A stretch of DNA of 50,101 bases from Treponema sp. (GTDB lineage: Bacteria > Spirochaetota > Spirochaetia > Treponematales > Breznakiellaceae): NCBI GenBank assembly GCA_031267675.1, contig JAIRYT010000029.1, positions 1-50,101 of the forward strand, in the 5' to 3' direction. The translations under genes were made by a program, and so were the position numbers. Under the pieces are notes generated by a model. It was not told the origin of the DNA, did no database searches, and saw nothing but the letters and a program-made list of their open reading frames with translations. Shown here piece after piece: positions 26,719 through 34,474 of this stretch; the first letter of the stretch is position 1, and each line of letters begins with the position of its first letter.

Positions 26719-28473
26719 ATGAAATTTTCTCAAACATTTATTCCCACCCTGCGGGAAGTTCCCGCCGATGCGGTAATCGCGAGCCACCGTCTTATGTTTC
26801 GCTCGGGAATGATTCGTAAACTGGCCAACGGCCTTTTTGCGTATCTTCCGCTGGGGCTTCGCTGTTTTCGCAAGGTCGAAAAAATTATCCGCGAAGAAAT
26901 GGACGCGATAGGTTCCCTTGAAATAAAACCAACCGTGATTGTTCCCGGGGAACTGTGGAAAGAGTCGGGGCGCTGGACGGCGATGGGCGAATCGCTGCTC
27001 CGCGTAAAAAACCGGACGGGCGCGGAATTTGTGGTTTCGCCCACCGCCGAAGAAGCGTTTACCTGTTTGGTGCGGGATGAATTAAACAGTTACCGCCAGC
27101 TGCCGCTTTCGCTTTACCAGATTAACACCAAATACCGTGATGAAATCCGCCCCCGCTACGGCGTTATGCGCGGCCGTGAATTTGTCATGAAGGACGCGTA
27201 TTCATTCCACAGCGACGAGGCAAGCCTTGACGAGCACTATCAGGCTCAGGGCCGGGCCTATCGCGCAATATTCAAACGCTGCGGGTTGACCGTTATTCCC
27301 GTCAGGGCCGATTCCGGCGCGATGGGCGGGCAGGGCTCGGAAGAATTTATGGTGGAAAGCGAAATTGGCGACAATACGCTGATCCTTTGCAGGGCGTGCG
27401 ACTATGCCGCCAATGTGGAACGGGCTGAATGTAAATCTGATCCCGGCGGCCCTTCGTCCATTGCTCCCATTCCTCCCATTCCTCCAATCGAAAAAATCAG
27501 CACGCCGGATGTAAAAACAATCGCCGAATTATGCGATTTTCTTAAGACCGATCCAAAACATTTTATTAAAACCCTTATCTATAAAGCGGAACATATAGAA
27601 CGGGATCGTTCATCCGCGCCTTTACCGGATGTCCGGGAAGAGTTCTTTGCCGTGGCGATACGGGGCGATTTGGACGTGAACGAAATTAAGCTTGCCGCCG
27701 TATTAAAAGCCGCCCAGGTTTCGCTGGCCGCGGACAGCGATGTAGAACGGATTACCGGCGCTCCCGTGGGTTTTGCCGGTCCGGTCGGCCTTGCCTCGGT
27801 TCCCCTTGTTATGGACAGGACGGTGGCCGAAATGAAAGACGCTGTCGCGGGAGCTTTGGAAAAAGACGTTCATTTTAAGCATGTTTCCTGCGGTCGTGAT
27901 TTTAACGCCTGGCTTTTAGCCGATGTCCGCACCGTTAAAGCGGGGGACCGCTGCCCCGTCTGCGGCGGCGAGCTGTACGAAAAAAAAGGCAACGAACTGG
28001 GGCATATTTTTAAACTTGGCCGCAAATATACGCAGGCCATGAACGTACATTATCTGGACGAAAGCGGCGTAAGCCACATTCCCCTTATGGGATGCTACGG
28101 CATAGGCCTTGACCGCACCCTGGCCAGTATAATAGAAGAACACCATGACGAGGCGGGAATTGTCTGGCCGGCCCAGGTCGCGCCCTATCAGGTGATTATT
28201 GTACCTATCAGCTACCGGGGCGCGGCGCGTGAATGCTGCGACATGCTGGCGGCAAGACTTGAGGCGGCCGGCGTGGAACTGCTTCTTGACGACCGCGACG
28301 AACGGGCCGGCGTTAAATTTAACGACGCGGACCTTATCGGCATTCCCTGGCGCATAGTGGTCGGCGAAAAAAATCTTGCCGCGGGCCGGGTAGAAGTAAA
28401 ACGCCGCGCCGGCGGCGAAACCAAACTCCTTGATATTGAGGCCGCCTGCCGGGGTGAATTTCTTGAAACATAA
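26719..28473 (+). CDS. proS: Prolyl-tRNA synthetase, bacterial type
   Basis: The 584-residue class II synthetase charges tRNA-Pro. The N-terminus S-Q-x-F-I-P-T-L-R-E-V-P-A-D-A and the motif 2 region Y-R-D-E-I-R-P-R-Y-G-V-M-R-G-R-E-F are typical. An insertion at about residues 245-390 contains a YbaK-like editing domain (F-I-K-T-L-I-Y-K, A-V-I-x-G-D-L-D-V-N-E-I-K) that removes mischarged alanine. Motif 3 G-I-G-L-D-R-T-L-A and the C-terminal anticodon-binding domain follow. The length fits the bacterial form. A proline- and isoleucine-rich linker (P-I-P-P-I-P-P-I) opens the insertion. It is probably transcribed with the VWA gene. Confidence 0.96.
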   Translation: MKFSQTFIPTLREVPADAVIASHRLMFRSGMIRKLANGLFAYLPLGLRCFRKVEKIIREEMDAIGSLEIKPTVIVPGELWKESGRWTAMGESLLRVKNRTGAEFVVSPTAEEAFTCLVRDELNSYRQLPLSLYQINTKYRDEIRPRYGVMRGREFVMKDAYSFHSDEASLDEHYQAQGRAYRAIFKRCGLTVIPVRADSGAMGGQGSEEFMVESEIGDNTLILCRACDYAANVERAECKSDPGGPSSIAPIPPIPPIEKISTPDVKTIAELCDFLKTDPKHFIKTLIYKAEHIERDRSSAPLPDVREEFFAVAIRGDLDVNEIKLAAVLKAAQVSLAADSDVERITGAPVGFAGPVGLASVPLVMDRTVAEMKDAVAGALEKDVHFKHVSCGRDFNAWLLADVRTVKAGDRCPVCGGELYEKKGNELGHIFKLGRKYTQAMNVHYLDESGVSHIPLMGCYGIGLDRTLASIIEEHHDEAGIVWPAQVAPYQVIIVPISYRGAARECCDMLAARLEAAGVELLLDDRDERAGVKFNDADLIGIPWRIVVGEKNLAAGRVEVKRRAGGETKLLDIEAACRGEFLET

Positions 28474-28520
28474 ACTTTCCCGGCGTTTTTGCCCGGATGC
28501 CGGATGACGAAAAATTCCTG

Positions 28521-28550
28521 TTGACAGAATAAAAAAAGGGTGGTTATAAT
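28521..28550 (+). promoter_or_regulatory. Consensus promoter of the sugar operon
   Basis: TTGACA (28521-28526) and TATAAT (28545-28550) are perfect main-sigma hexamers with an 18-base spacer. Transcription should start near 28557, only a few bases before the hairpin repeat at 28566-28587, giving a leader of roughly 118 bases before the first gene. Confidence 0.85.
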
Positions 28551-28559
28551 TGGTATGAC

Positions 28560-28650
28560 CACGCGGGATTGACCTAAAGGTCAATCCCCCTGCCAAGCTG
28601 TTGCGCGGGTTGCGAATTTGTACGCTGGCGTGCCGGGTGAATCCGGCGTT
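28560..28650 (+). repeat. Single structured repeat copy in the operon leader
   Basis: The copy shares the array's core. Arms GGATTGACCT (28566-28575) and AGGTCAATCC (28578-28587) form a perfect 10-bp stem around AA. Then comes CCAAGCTG-TTGCGCGGGTTGCGAATTTG, a weakened second dyad, and a G-C-T-G-G segment. Because the consensus promoter lies just upstream, the element should be transcribed as the 5' leader of the sugar operon. Confidence 0.8.
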
Positions 28651-28674
28651 GATCCAATTCCAGGAGGAAAAAAT

Positions 28675-29847
28675 ATGATAGGAGCAAGTGCTGAATCCGT
28701 CCGTACCGGAAAGCTTTTTTACGGTATGGTAGGCGGGGGGCCCGGATCGTTTATCGGCGAGGTACACCGAAAATCGATAAACCTTGACAATTTGGCGCAG
28801 ATTGCCGCCGGCTGTTTTTCACAGTCGCTGGAAAAAACCCGCGAAACCGGCAAAAATCTTGGCCTGGAAGAAGACCGGCTCTATAAAAACTATGAAGAAA
28901 TGGCCGAGGCGGAGTCCAAACGCGCCGATAAAATTGATTTTGCGGTTATTGTTACTCCCAATACCAGCCACTATGCGATAGCAAAGGCGTTTTTAAGCCG
29001 GGGTATTCCGGTGGTATGCGACAAGCCGCTCTGTGTAGAAGAAGCGGAGGCAAAAGAACTGGCCGATCTTGCAAAACAAAAAAAACTCCCCTTTATGGTG
29101 ACCTATACCTACACGGGGAATGTGACGGTCAGGCAAATGCGGTCGATGATAAAAAAAGGCGAGATTGGCAAAATTCTCTTTGTCAACGCCGAGTATCCCC
29201 AGGAATGGCTTTTGGAGAGCGTCGAAAAACAGGGGAACAAACAGGCGCTTAGCCGCACCGATCCCAAACTGTCCGGCAAGGCAAACTGCGCCGGCGATCT
29301 TGGTTCCCATGTTGAAAACATGATCTCGTACCTTACCGGCCTTAAAATCAAAAAGCTGCTGGCAAAACTTGACATTATTGGCGAAGACCGCGTCCTTGAC
29401 GACAACGCGGTAATCATGCTGGAATACGAGGGCGGCGCAAAGGGCCTTTACTGGACCAGCCAGATTGCCGCCGGCGGCGACAATCCCTTCCGCGTCCGTA
29501 TTTTTGGAACAAAGGGCGCGCTTGACTGGAACCAGGAAAACTGCAACTACATCCAGGTGTATCCGGCCGGCAAACCAAAGATGACCCTTTCGCGCGGCCG
29601 GGACGCGTTTGACAGTCAGGCGTCGGCCCTTTCCCGTATTCCGTCGGGGCATCCGGAAGGCTATTTTGAAGCAATGGCGAATATTTACAAGATATACATT
29701 AACGCGCTTTTAAAAATCAAGGCGGGGGCGGCGTTAAGCGAAGCCGATCTTGATTTTCCCAACGGAGAGATGGGCGTTGACGGCGTCCGCTTTATCGGCA
29801 AGTGCGTCGAAAGCTCCCAAAAAGGTTCGGTCTGGGTGGATTTTTAA
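28675..29847 (+). CDS. Gfo/Idh/MocA-family oxidoreductase
   Basis: The 390-residue protein has an N-terminal Rossmann fold with G-M-V-G-G-G-P-G-S-F-I-G for NAD(P). The family's catalytic lysine lies in C-D-K-P-L (K117), and D208 and H212 in A-G-D-L-G-S-H complete the usual active site. Such enzymes oxidise or reduce sugars, inositols or sugar derivatives. The start chosen is the ATG at 28675 with a CAGGAGG ribosome site eight bases upstream; an upstream frame from 28618 lies in the leader repeat. It is first in an operon with an isomerase and a sugar importer, so it probably acts on the imported compound. Confidence 0.92.
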   Translation: MIGASAESVRTGKLFYGMVGGGPGSFIGEVHRKSINLDNLAQIAAGCFSQSLEKTRETGKNLGLEEDRLYKNYEEMAEAESKRADKIDFAVIVTPNTSHYAIAKAFLSRGIPVVCDKPLCVEEAEAKELADLAKQKKLPFMVTYTYTGNVTVRQMRSMIKKGEIGKILFVNAEYPQEWLLESVEKQGNKQALSRTDPKLSGKANCAGDLGSHVENMISYLTGLKIKKLLAKLDIIGEDRVLDDNAVIMLEYEGGAKGLYWTSQIAAGGDNPFRVRIFGTKGALDWNQENCNYIQVYPAGKPKMTLSRGRDAFDSQASALSRIPSGHPEGYFEAMANIYKIYINALLKIKAGAALSEADLDFPNGEMGVDGVRFIGKCVESSQKGSVWVDF

Positions 29848-29903
29848 AGCATACTATAAAAAAGGGGCCGGCGGCCCTGCTATTATCGTAAGGAGGAAAA
29901 ACT

Positions 29904-30896
29904 ATGTCGCGTCCTGTTACGCTGTTTACCGGTCAGTGGGCGGATATGCCCTTTGAAACAATCTGCGCCAAGGCAAAGTCCTTTGGGTACGACGGTTTGG
30001 AAATCGCCTGTTGGGGCGATCATCTGGATTTAAAAAAAGCGGCGGTCGATCCCGCCTATGCGCGCAGCCGCCTTGATATTCTTGAAAAGAACGGCCTTAA
30101 AACCTGGGCAATCGGCACGCACCTGGTTGGTCAGTGCGTAGGCGACAACTGGGATCCCCGTCTTGACGGTTTTGCGCCGGGCGAACTGGCGGGAAAGCCC
30201 GATCAGATCCGCGCCTGGGCCGTCGAATACATGAAGTACGCGCCCGCTGCGGCAAAAAATCTTGGCGTCAAGGTGGTTACCGGCTTTATGGGCAGCCCCA
30301 TCTGGGCGTACTGGTATTCGTTTCCCCAGACTTCCGAACAGATGATCGAGGACGGTTTTAATAAAATACTCGATCTGTGGACGCCCATCTTTGATGAATT
30401 TGACAGGCACGGCGTCAAGTTTGCCCTGGAGGTGCACCCCACCGAAATCGCCTTTGATTATTACACGGCAAAAAAACTGCTCGAAGTCTTTAAAAACCGC
30501 CCCACCCTGGGTTTTAATTTTGATCCTTCGCACCTTATCTGGCAGGGAGTTACTCCCCATATCTTTCTTCGCGATTTTGCCCGGCATATTTACCATGTGC
30601 ACATGAAAGACGCCGCGGTAACGCTGGACGGCAAAGCCGGCATTTTGGGCAGCCATATTACGTTTGGCGATACCACGCGGGGATGGAACTTTCGCAGTCT
30701 GGGACACGGAGACGTTGATTTTGAAAACATTATCCGCGAACTTAACGTGATGAATTACCAGGGTCCCCTGTCTGTCGAATGGGAAGATTCCGGCATGGAA
30801 CGGGAATTCGGCGCAAAGGAAGCGAGCGAATTTGTACGCAAGGTAGATTTTGCCCCATCCAATGTGGCGTTTGACGGCGCGTTAAAAACCACCTAA
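29904..30896 (+). CDS. Sugar phosphate isomerase/epimerase-like TIM-barrel protein
   Basis: The 330-residue protein belongs to the xylose-isomerase-like TIM-barrel superfamily. Likely metal ligands are E176 in A-L-E-V-H-P, D207 and H210 in N-F-D-P-S-H, H233 in Y-H-V-H-M-K-D, and E292 in S-V-E-W-E-D. Relatives include inosose and hydroxypyruvate isomerases and keto-sugar epimerases. The ATG has a strong AAGGAGG site. The 56-base gap after the oxidoreductase gene carries a short GC-rich dyad (GGGCC and GGCCC), which could modulate transcription. The ATPase gene begins one base after its stop. Pairing with a Gfo/Idh/MocA enzyme is typical of inositol or rare-sugar catabolism. Confidence 0.92.
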   Translation: MSRPVTLFTGQWADMPFETICAKAKSFGYDGLEIACWGDHLDLKKAAVDPAYARSRLDILEKNGLKTWAIGTHLVGQCVGDNWDPRLDGFAPGELAGKPDQIRAWAVEYMKYAPAAAKNLGVKVVTGFMGSPIWAYWYSFPQTSEQMIEDGFNKILDLWTPIFDEFDRHGVKFALEVHPTEIAFDYYTAKKLLEVFKNRPTLGFNFDPSHLIWQGVTPHIFLRDFARHIYHVHMKDAAVTLDGKAGILGSHITFGDTTRGWNFRSLGHGDVDFENIIRELNVMNYQGPLSVEWEDSGMEREFGAKEASEFVRKVDFAPSNVAFDGALKTT

Positions 30897-30897
30897 A

Positions 30898-32418
30898 ATG
30901 GCGCTTAAAACCGCCGCTGCAGGCGATATTCTGGCCGTCAGCGGCATTACAAAAGCTTTCTCCGGTGTAAAGGTTCTTGACAATGTGTCGTTTTCCATAC
31001 GCCGGGGAGAGATAATGGGGCTCATTGGCGAAAACGGCGCGGGCAAATCAACGTTAATAAAGATTGTCAGCGGTATTTACCAGAGCGACGGAAGCCTTGT
31101 CCTTGACGGCAAAGAAGTTTCAATTCCCGATTACATTACCGCCAAATCGCTGGGTATTGCGATTGTTCCCCAGGAATTTAATTTAATTAATTCGCTTGCC
31201 GTATTCGAAAATATTTTTTTGGGAAACGAAATCCGCCTAAAATCCGGACTGCTCGACAAACAAAAAATGCGGGAACTTTCGGCGCGGCAGCTGGAAGAAC
31301 TTAAAATGCCGATAGGGGTTAATCAGCTTATTTCCAGTTTAAGCGTCGCGGAAAAGCAGATGGTGGAAATTTCCAAGGCGCTTATGCTTCACGCGCGCTT
31401 TCTTGTTATGGATGAACCGACAACAACCCTTACGCGGCGCGAAGTAGACACCCTGTTTTCCCTTATGCGGAATCTAAAAGAGCAGGGTGTTACCATGCTC
31501 TTTGTGTCGCATAAACTTTACGAAATAAAAGAAATCTGCGACCGCGTTACCGTGCTGCGGGACGGCCGGCTTATAAGCGTTGACGAGATCCAATCGGTAA
31601 ACGAAGAAGATATTGCCCGCAAGATGGTAGGCCGCACCGACTTTACCCAAATCTTTCCGGAAAAGCTCAAAAGAAATGACGGAACGGAGATTCTTGAAGT
31701 TAAAGAGCTTTCGATTAAGGGTCTTTTGCACAATGTCGGGTTTACGCTGCGCAGGGGCGAAGTGCTCGGCTTTGCGGGCCTTGTCGGTTCCGGCAGAACC
31801 GAAACAGCCGAAGCGGTTATGGGGCTGCGCCCCATTAACGGCGGCAGCATCAAAATAAACGGTAAACCGGCGCAGATAAAACGGGCGCAGGACGCGCTGG
31901 CCCATAAACTTGCCTACCTAAGCGAAGACCGCCAGGGCAAAGGTATTGTACAGGGTTTTAATCTGCCGCAGAATATAACCCTTATATCCCTTAAAAAGTA
32001 TCTTGCCGGTTTTTTAATCAACAAGGCCGCGGAAGCCCGCAAGACGGCGGAATATGTTAAAACATTCAGAATTATGGCGGCGTCCCAAAAACTGCACCTG
32101 CGGTATCTTTCCGGCGGAAACCAGCAAAAGGTATATTTAAGCCGCTGGCTTGATACGGCGCCCCGGATACTTATACTGGACGAGCCGACGCGGGGTATTG
32201 ATGTCAGCGCGAAACACGAAATTTATGAATTTATCCATCAGCTTGCCAAAGACGGCATTTCCTGCATTGTTATTTCATCGGAGCTGGAAGAAATAATCGG
32301 GCTTTGTTCGCGCGTGTATGTAATGCGCGAGGGTTCGGTCTCCGGCTGTCTTGAAAATGAGCATATTAACGAAGAAGAAATTATGTTTTATGCCACCGGC
32401 ATTAAGGGGACAGCGTAA
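30898..32418 (+). CDS. Sugar ABC importer ATPase (RbsA/MglA type)
   Basis: The 506-residue protein contains two ABC ATPase domains. Domain 1 has Walker A GENGAGKS (44-51), signature S-S-L-S-V-A-E-K-Q and Walker B L-V-M-D-E-P-T. Domain 2 has the degenerate P-loop G-L-V-G-S-G-R-T-E-T, signature L-S-G-G-N-Q-Q-K and L-D-E-P-T-R-G-I-D-V. This fused, half-degenerate layout is diagnostic of carbohydrate CUT2 importers. It powers the permease whose start overlaps its stop by one base (TAATG). It follows the isomerase gene by one base, indicating tight co-expression. Confidence 0.95.
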   Translation: MALKTAAAGDILAVSGITKAFSGVKVLDNVSFSIRRGEIMGLIGENGAGKSTLIKIVSGIYQSDGSLVLDGKEVSIPDYITAKSLGIAIVPQEFNLINSLAVFENIFLGNEIRLKSGLLDKQKMRELSARQLEELKMPIGVNQLISSLSVAEKQMVEISKALMLHARFLVMDEPTTTLTRREVDTLFSLMRNLKEQGVTMLFVSHKLYEIKEICDRVTVLRDGRLISVDEIQSVNEEDIARKMVGRTDFTQIFPEKLKRNDGTEILEVKELSIKGLLHNVGFTLRRGEVLGFAGLVGSGRTETAEAVMGLRPINGGSIKINGKPAQIKRAQDALAHKLAYLSEDRQGKGIVQGFNLPQNITLISLKKYLAGFLINKAAEARKTAEYVKTFRIMAASQKLHLRYLSGGNQQKVYLSRWLDTAPRILILDEPTRGIDVSAKHEIYEFIHQLAKDGISCIVISSELEEIIGLCSRVYVMREGSVSGCLENEHINEEEIMFYATGIKGTA

Positions 32419-33404
32419 TGAGTACCGCGGGCGGTAATTTTGCGAATGCTAAATTTAGCTTAACGCATGTTAAGTGGAGCGAACATTCAACGGGATTGGG
32501 TTTTGCGTGCCTTTTTATTTTGGCGACCATTGTAGGATGGCCCAATTTTTTAACGCTTGGCAATATTACCAATATTGTCAAGCAGTCTTCCTATACGGGA
32601 ATTATCGGGCTTGGCATGACCCTTGTTATTATTTCCGGCGGCATTGATCTGTCGGTAGGATCAATGATGGCCTTTTCGGGCGGCATTACCATTTTCTTTT
32701 TAAATTTGTTCCCGCCGGAATCGCTTGCGGGTACAATCGCGGCGGTGCTTTTTTGCCTTGTGCTGGGCAGTTTTTGCGGCTTTCTTAACGGCTTTATGGT
32801 AACAACGGGCCGTATGGCGCCCTTTATCGCGACGCTGGGCACCATGGCCATTTTTCGCTCCCTTATCCAGTATTTTTCGGGCGCGGCAAATATTCTTTCC
32901 AAAAGCAAGGTATACCCGCTTTTTGGTCCCGCCGAATTTTTAAAAATTCCCGTTCCGGTGTGGGTGTTTTTGATCCTGACGGCGCTGCTCCATCTGCTTC
33001 TTAACAATACCCGTTTCGGCCGTTATGTCTGCGCGGTAGGGGCGAACGAACAGGTCGCCCGCTATTCGGCAATCAACATTAATCTTATAAAGCTTGTTCC
33101 CTATATTATAACCGGATTTACCGTGGCGGTATCCGCCCTGCTCTGGTCCAGCCGTATCAACTGTATTCACTCATCAGGAGACGGAAACGGCTATGAACTT
33201 GAGGCGATTGCCGCCGTGGTGATTGGCGGCACGTCGATGACAGGCGGAAAGGGTTCGATCATCGGCACGATCATGGGGGCGGTAATGCTCGGCATGATCA
33301 ACAATATGCTTGTACTGGGGGGCGTTTCGTCCTTTCTGCAGCAGGCAGCTCGAGGTTTGGTAATTATTGCGGCTGTATTGCTGCAGTATAAAAATTCAAA
33401 GTAA
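32418..33404 (+). CDS. Sugar ABC importer permease (RbsC type)
   Basis: The 328-residue hydrophobic protein has about eight to ten transmembrane helices of the BPD_transp_2 family. The G-M-T-L-V-I-I-S-G-G-I-D-L-S-V-G-S segment is the CUT2 permease hallmark, and G-G-T-S-M-T-G-G-K-G-S-I-I-G-T lies near the end at the ATPase-coupling region. It probably forms a homodimeric pore. Its ATG overlaps the ATPase stop by one base, and the binding-protein gene starts 13 bases after its own stop. Confidence 0.95.
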   Translation: MSTAGGNFANAKFSLTHVKWSEHSTGLGFACLFILATIVGWPNFLTLGNITNIVKQSSYTGIIGLGMTLVIISGGIDLSVGSMMAFSGGITIFFLNLFPPESLAGTIAAVLFCLVLGSFCGFLNGFMVTTGRMAPFIATLGTMAIFRSLIQYFSGAANILSKSKVYPLFGPAEFLKIPVPVWVFLILTALLHLLLNNTRFGRYVCAVGANEQVARYSAININLIKLVPYIITGFTVAVSALLWSSRINCIHSSGDGNGYELEAIAAVVIGGTSMTGGKGSIIGTIMGAVMLGMINNMLVLGGVSSFLQQAARGLVIIAAVLLQYKNSK

Positions 33405-33417
33405 TGGAGGAATTACA

Positions 33418-34422
33418 ATGAAAAGGTTTGTAATCCTGGCCCTCTGCGTACTCCTGGCCGGGGTATTCGTACTGGGCTGCACAAAGCAAAGCGGCGGGTC
33501 CAGTGTCGCAAAAATCGGAGTTGCCGTACCCACTGCGGACCACGGCTGGACCGGCGGTATTGGCTGGTGGGCGGACTTTGCCGTAAAGGAACTTGAGGCC
33601 CAGTATTCGGGCAAAGTTGAGTTCCGCGTCGTACACTCGGCAAACGCCACCCAGCAGGTGAGCGATGTAGAAAACCTTGCTTCCTGGGGAATGAATTACC
33701 TGGTAATTCTGCCGCACGAATCCGCTCCGCTTACCGCGCCGGTCAAGCAGCTTCACAGCAAGGGCGTAAAAGTCATTGTCGTGGACCGCGGGCTTACCGA
33801 AACCGATTTTGGCTATGTAAACCTTGCCGGCGACAACGCCGGGCTTGGACGCTATTCCGGCGAATGGCTGTCAAAGACCATGGTAGCCGAAGGCCTTACC
33901 AACTATGTGGTTATGGGCGGTATGCCGGTCGTAATCGACACCGAACGCATGAACGCGTTCTTTGCGGAAATGGACAAGGAATCTTCGCTGACCGATCTTT
34001 TGGGGGCGGATAAATATGAATTCGCCAATTGGTCGGTGCAGGACGGACTCCGCCTTATGGAAACATTCCTGCAGCAGTATCCCCGGATTGACGCCGTGTT
34101 CTGCCAGGATGACGACGTGCTTACCGGCGTGTATCAGGCGATCCGCGAATCGGGCCGCGGCGATGTCAAGATTCTTATCGGCGGCGCGGGAAGCAAAGTA
34201 GTGTATGAATACATTAAAGACGGCGATCCCCTGGTCCGCGCCACCACCCTGTATCACCCGTCGATGATTAGAGACGGAATCCAGTACGCGGTAGATGTAG
34301 CGCTCGGCGCAAAGTCCGACTCGTTCGACTCGGCGGGTTCGCCCACCACCGTGGTTATTCCCTCCGCGTTGATAGACAAAAGCAATGTGGATGAATACTA
34401 CAATCCCGACTCTTCGTTCTAG
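33418..34422 (+). CDS. Sugar ABC importer binding lipoprotein (RbsB type)
   Basis: The 334-residue protein has a lipoprotein signal with lipobox V-L-G-C (C21), so it should be lipid-anchored in the periplasm. The mature part is a periplasmic-binding-protein fold of the Peripla_BP_4 type: K-I-G-V-A-V-P-T-A-D-H-G-W-T, V-I-L-P-H-E-S and V-I-V-V-D-R-G. It delivers a sugar or polyol to the permease; the ligand cannot be read. The start chosen is the ATG at 33418 with a TGGAGG site; a longer frame from 33367 overlaps the permease. It is the last gene of the operon, followed by a terminator. Confidence 0.94.
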   Translation: MKRFVILALCVLLAGVFVLGCTKQSGGSSVAKIGVAVPTADHGWTGGIGWWADFAVKELEAQYSGKVEFRVVHSANATQQVSDVENLASWGMNYLVILPHESAPLTAPVKQLHSKGVKVIVVDRGLTETDFGYVNLAGDNAGLGRYSGEWLSKTMVAEGLTNYVVMGGMPVVIDTERMNAFFAEMDKESSLTDLLGADKYEFANWSVQDGLRLMETFLQQYPRIDAVFCQDDDVLTGVYQAIRESGRGDVKILIGGAGSKVVYEYIKDGDPLVRATTLYHPSMIRDGIQYAVDVALGAKSDSFDSAGSPTTVVIPSALIDKSNVDEYYNPDSSF

Positions 34423-34448
34423 GCGTACAATTTAAAACCTATAAGGAG

Positions 34449-34474
34449 ACCCCGCCGTTCGGCGGGGTTTGTTT
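34449..34474. terminator. Bidirectional-position terminator after the sugar operon
   Basis: A perfect 8-bp GC-rich stem (ACCCCGCC at 34449-34456 and GGCGGGGT at 34461-34468) around GTTC is followed by TTGTTT. It lies 27 bases after the binding-protein stop and abuts the stop of the convergent hybrid kinase gene, so it is well placed to end both transcripts, though the U-run serves the plus strand. Confidence 0.88.

Noticed and set aside
28488-28510. Terminator after proS
   Set aside because: CCGGC and GCCGG can pair, but the loop is long and there is no T-run after the stem, so it is not convincing.
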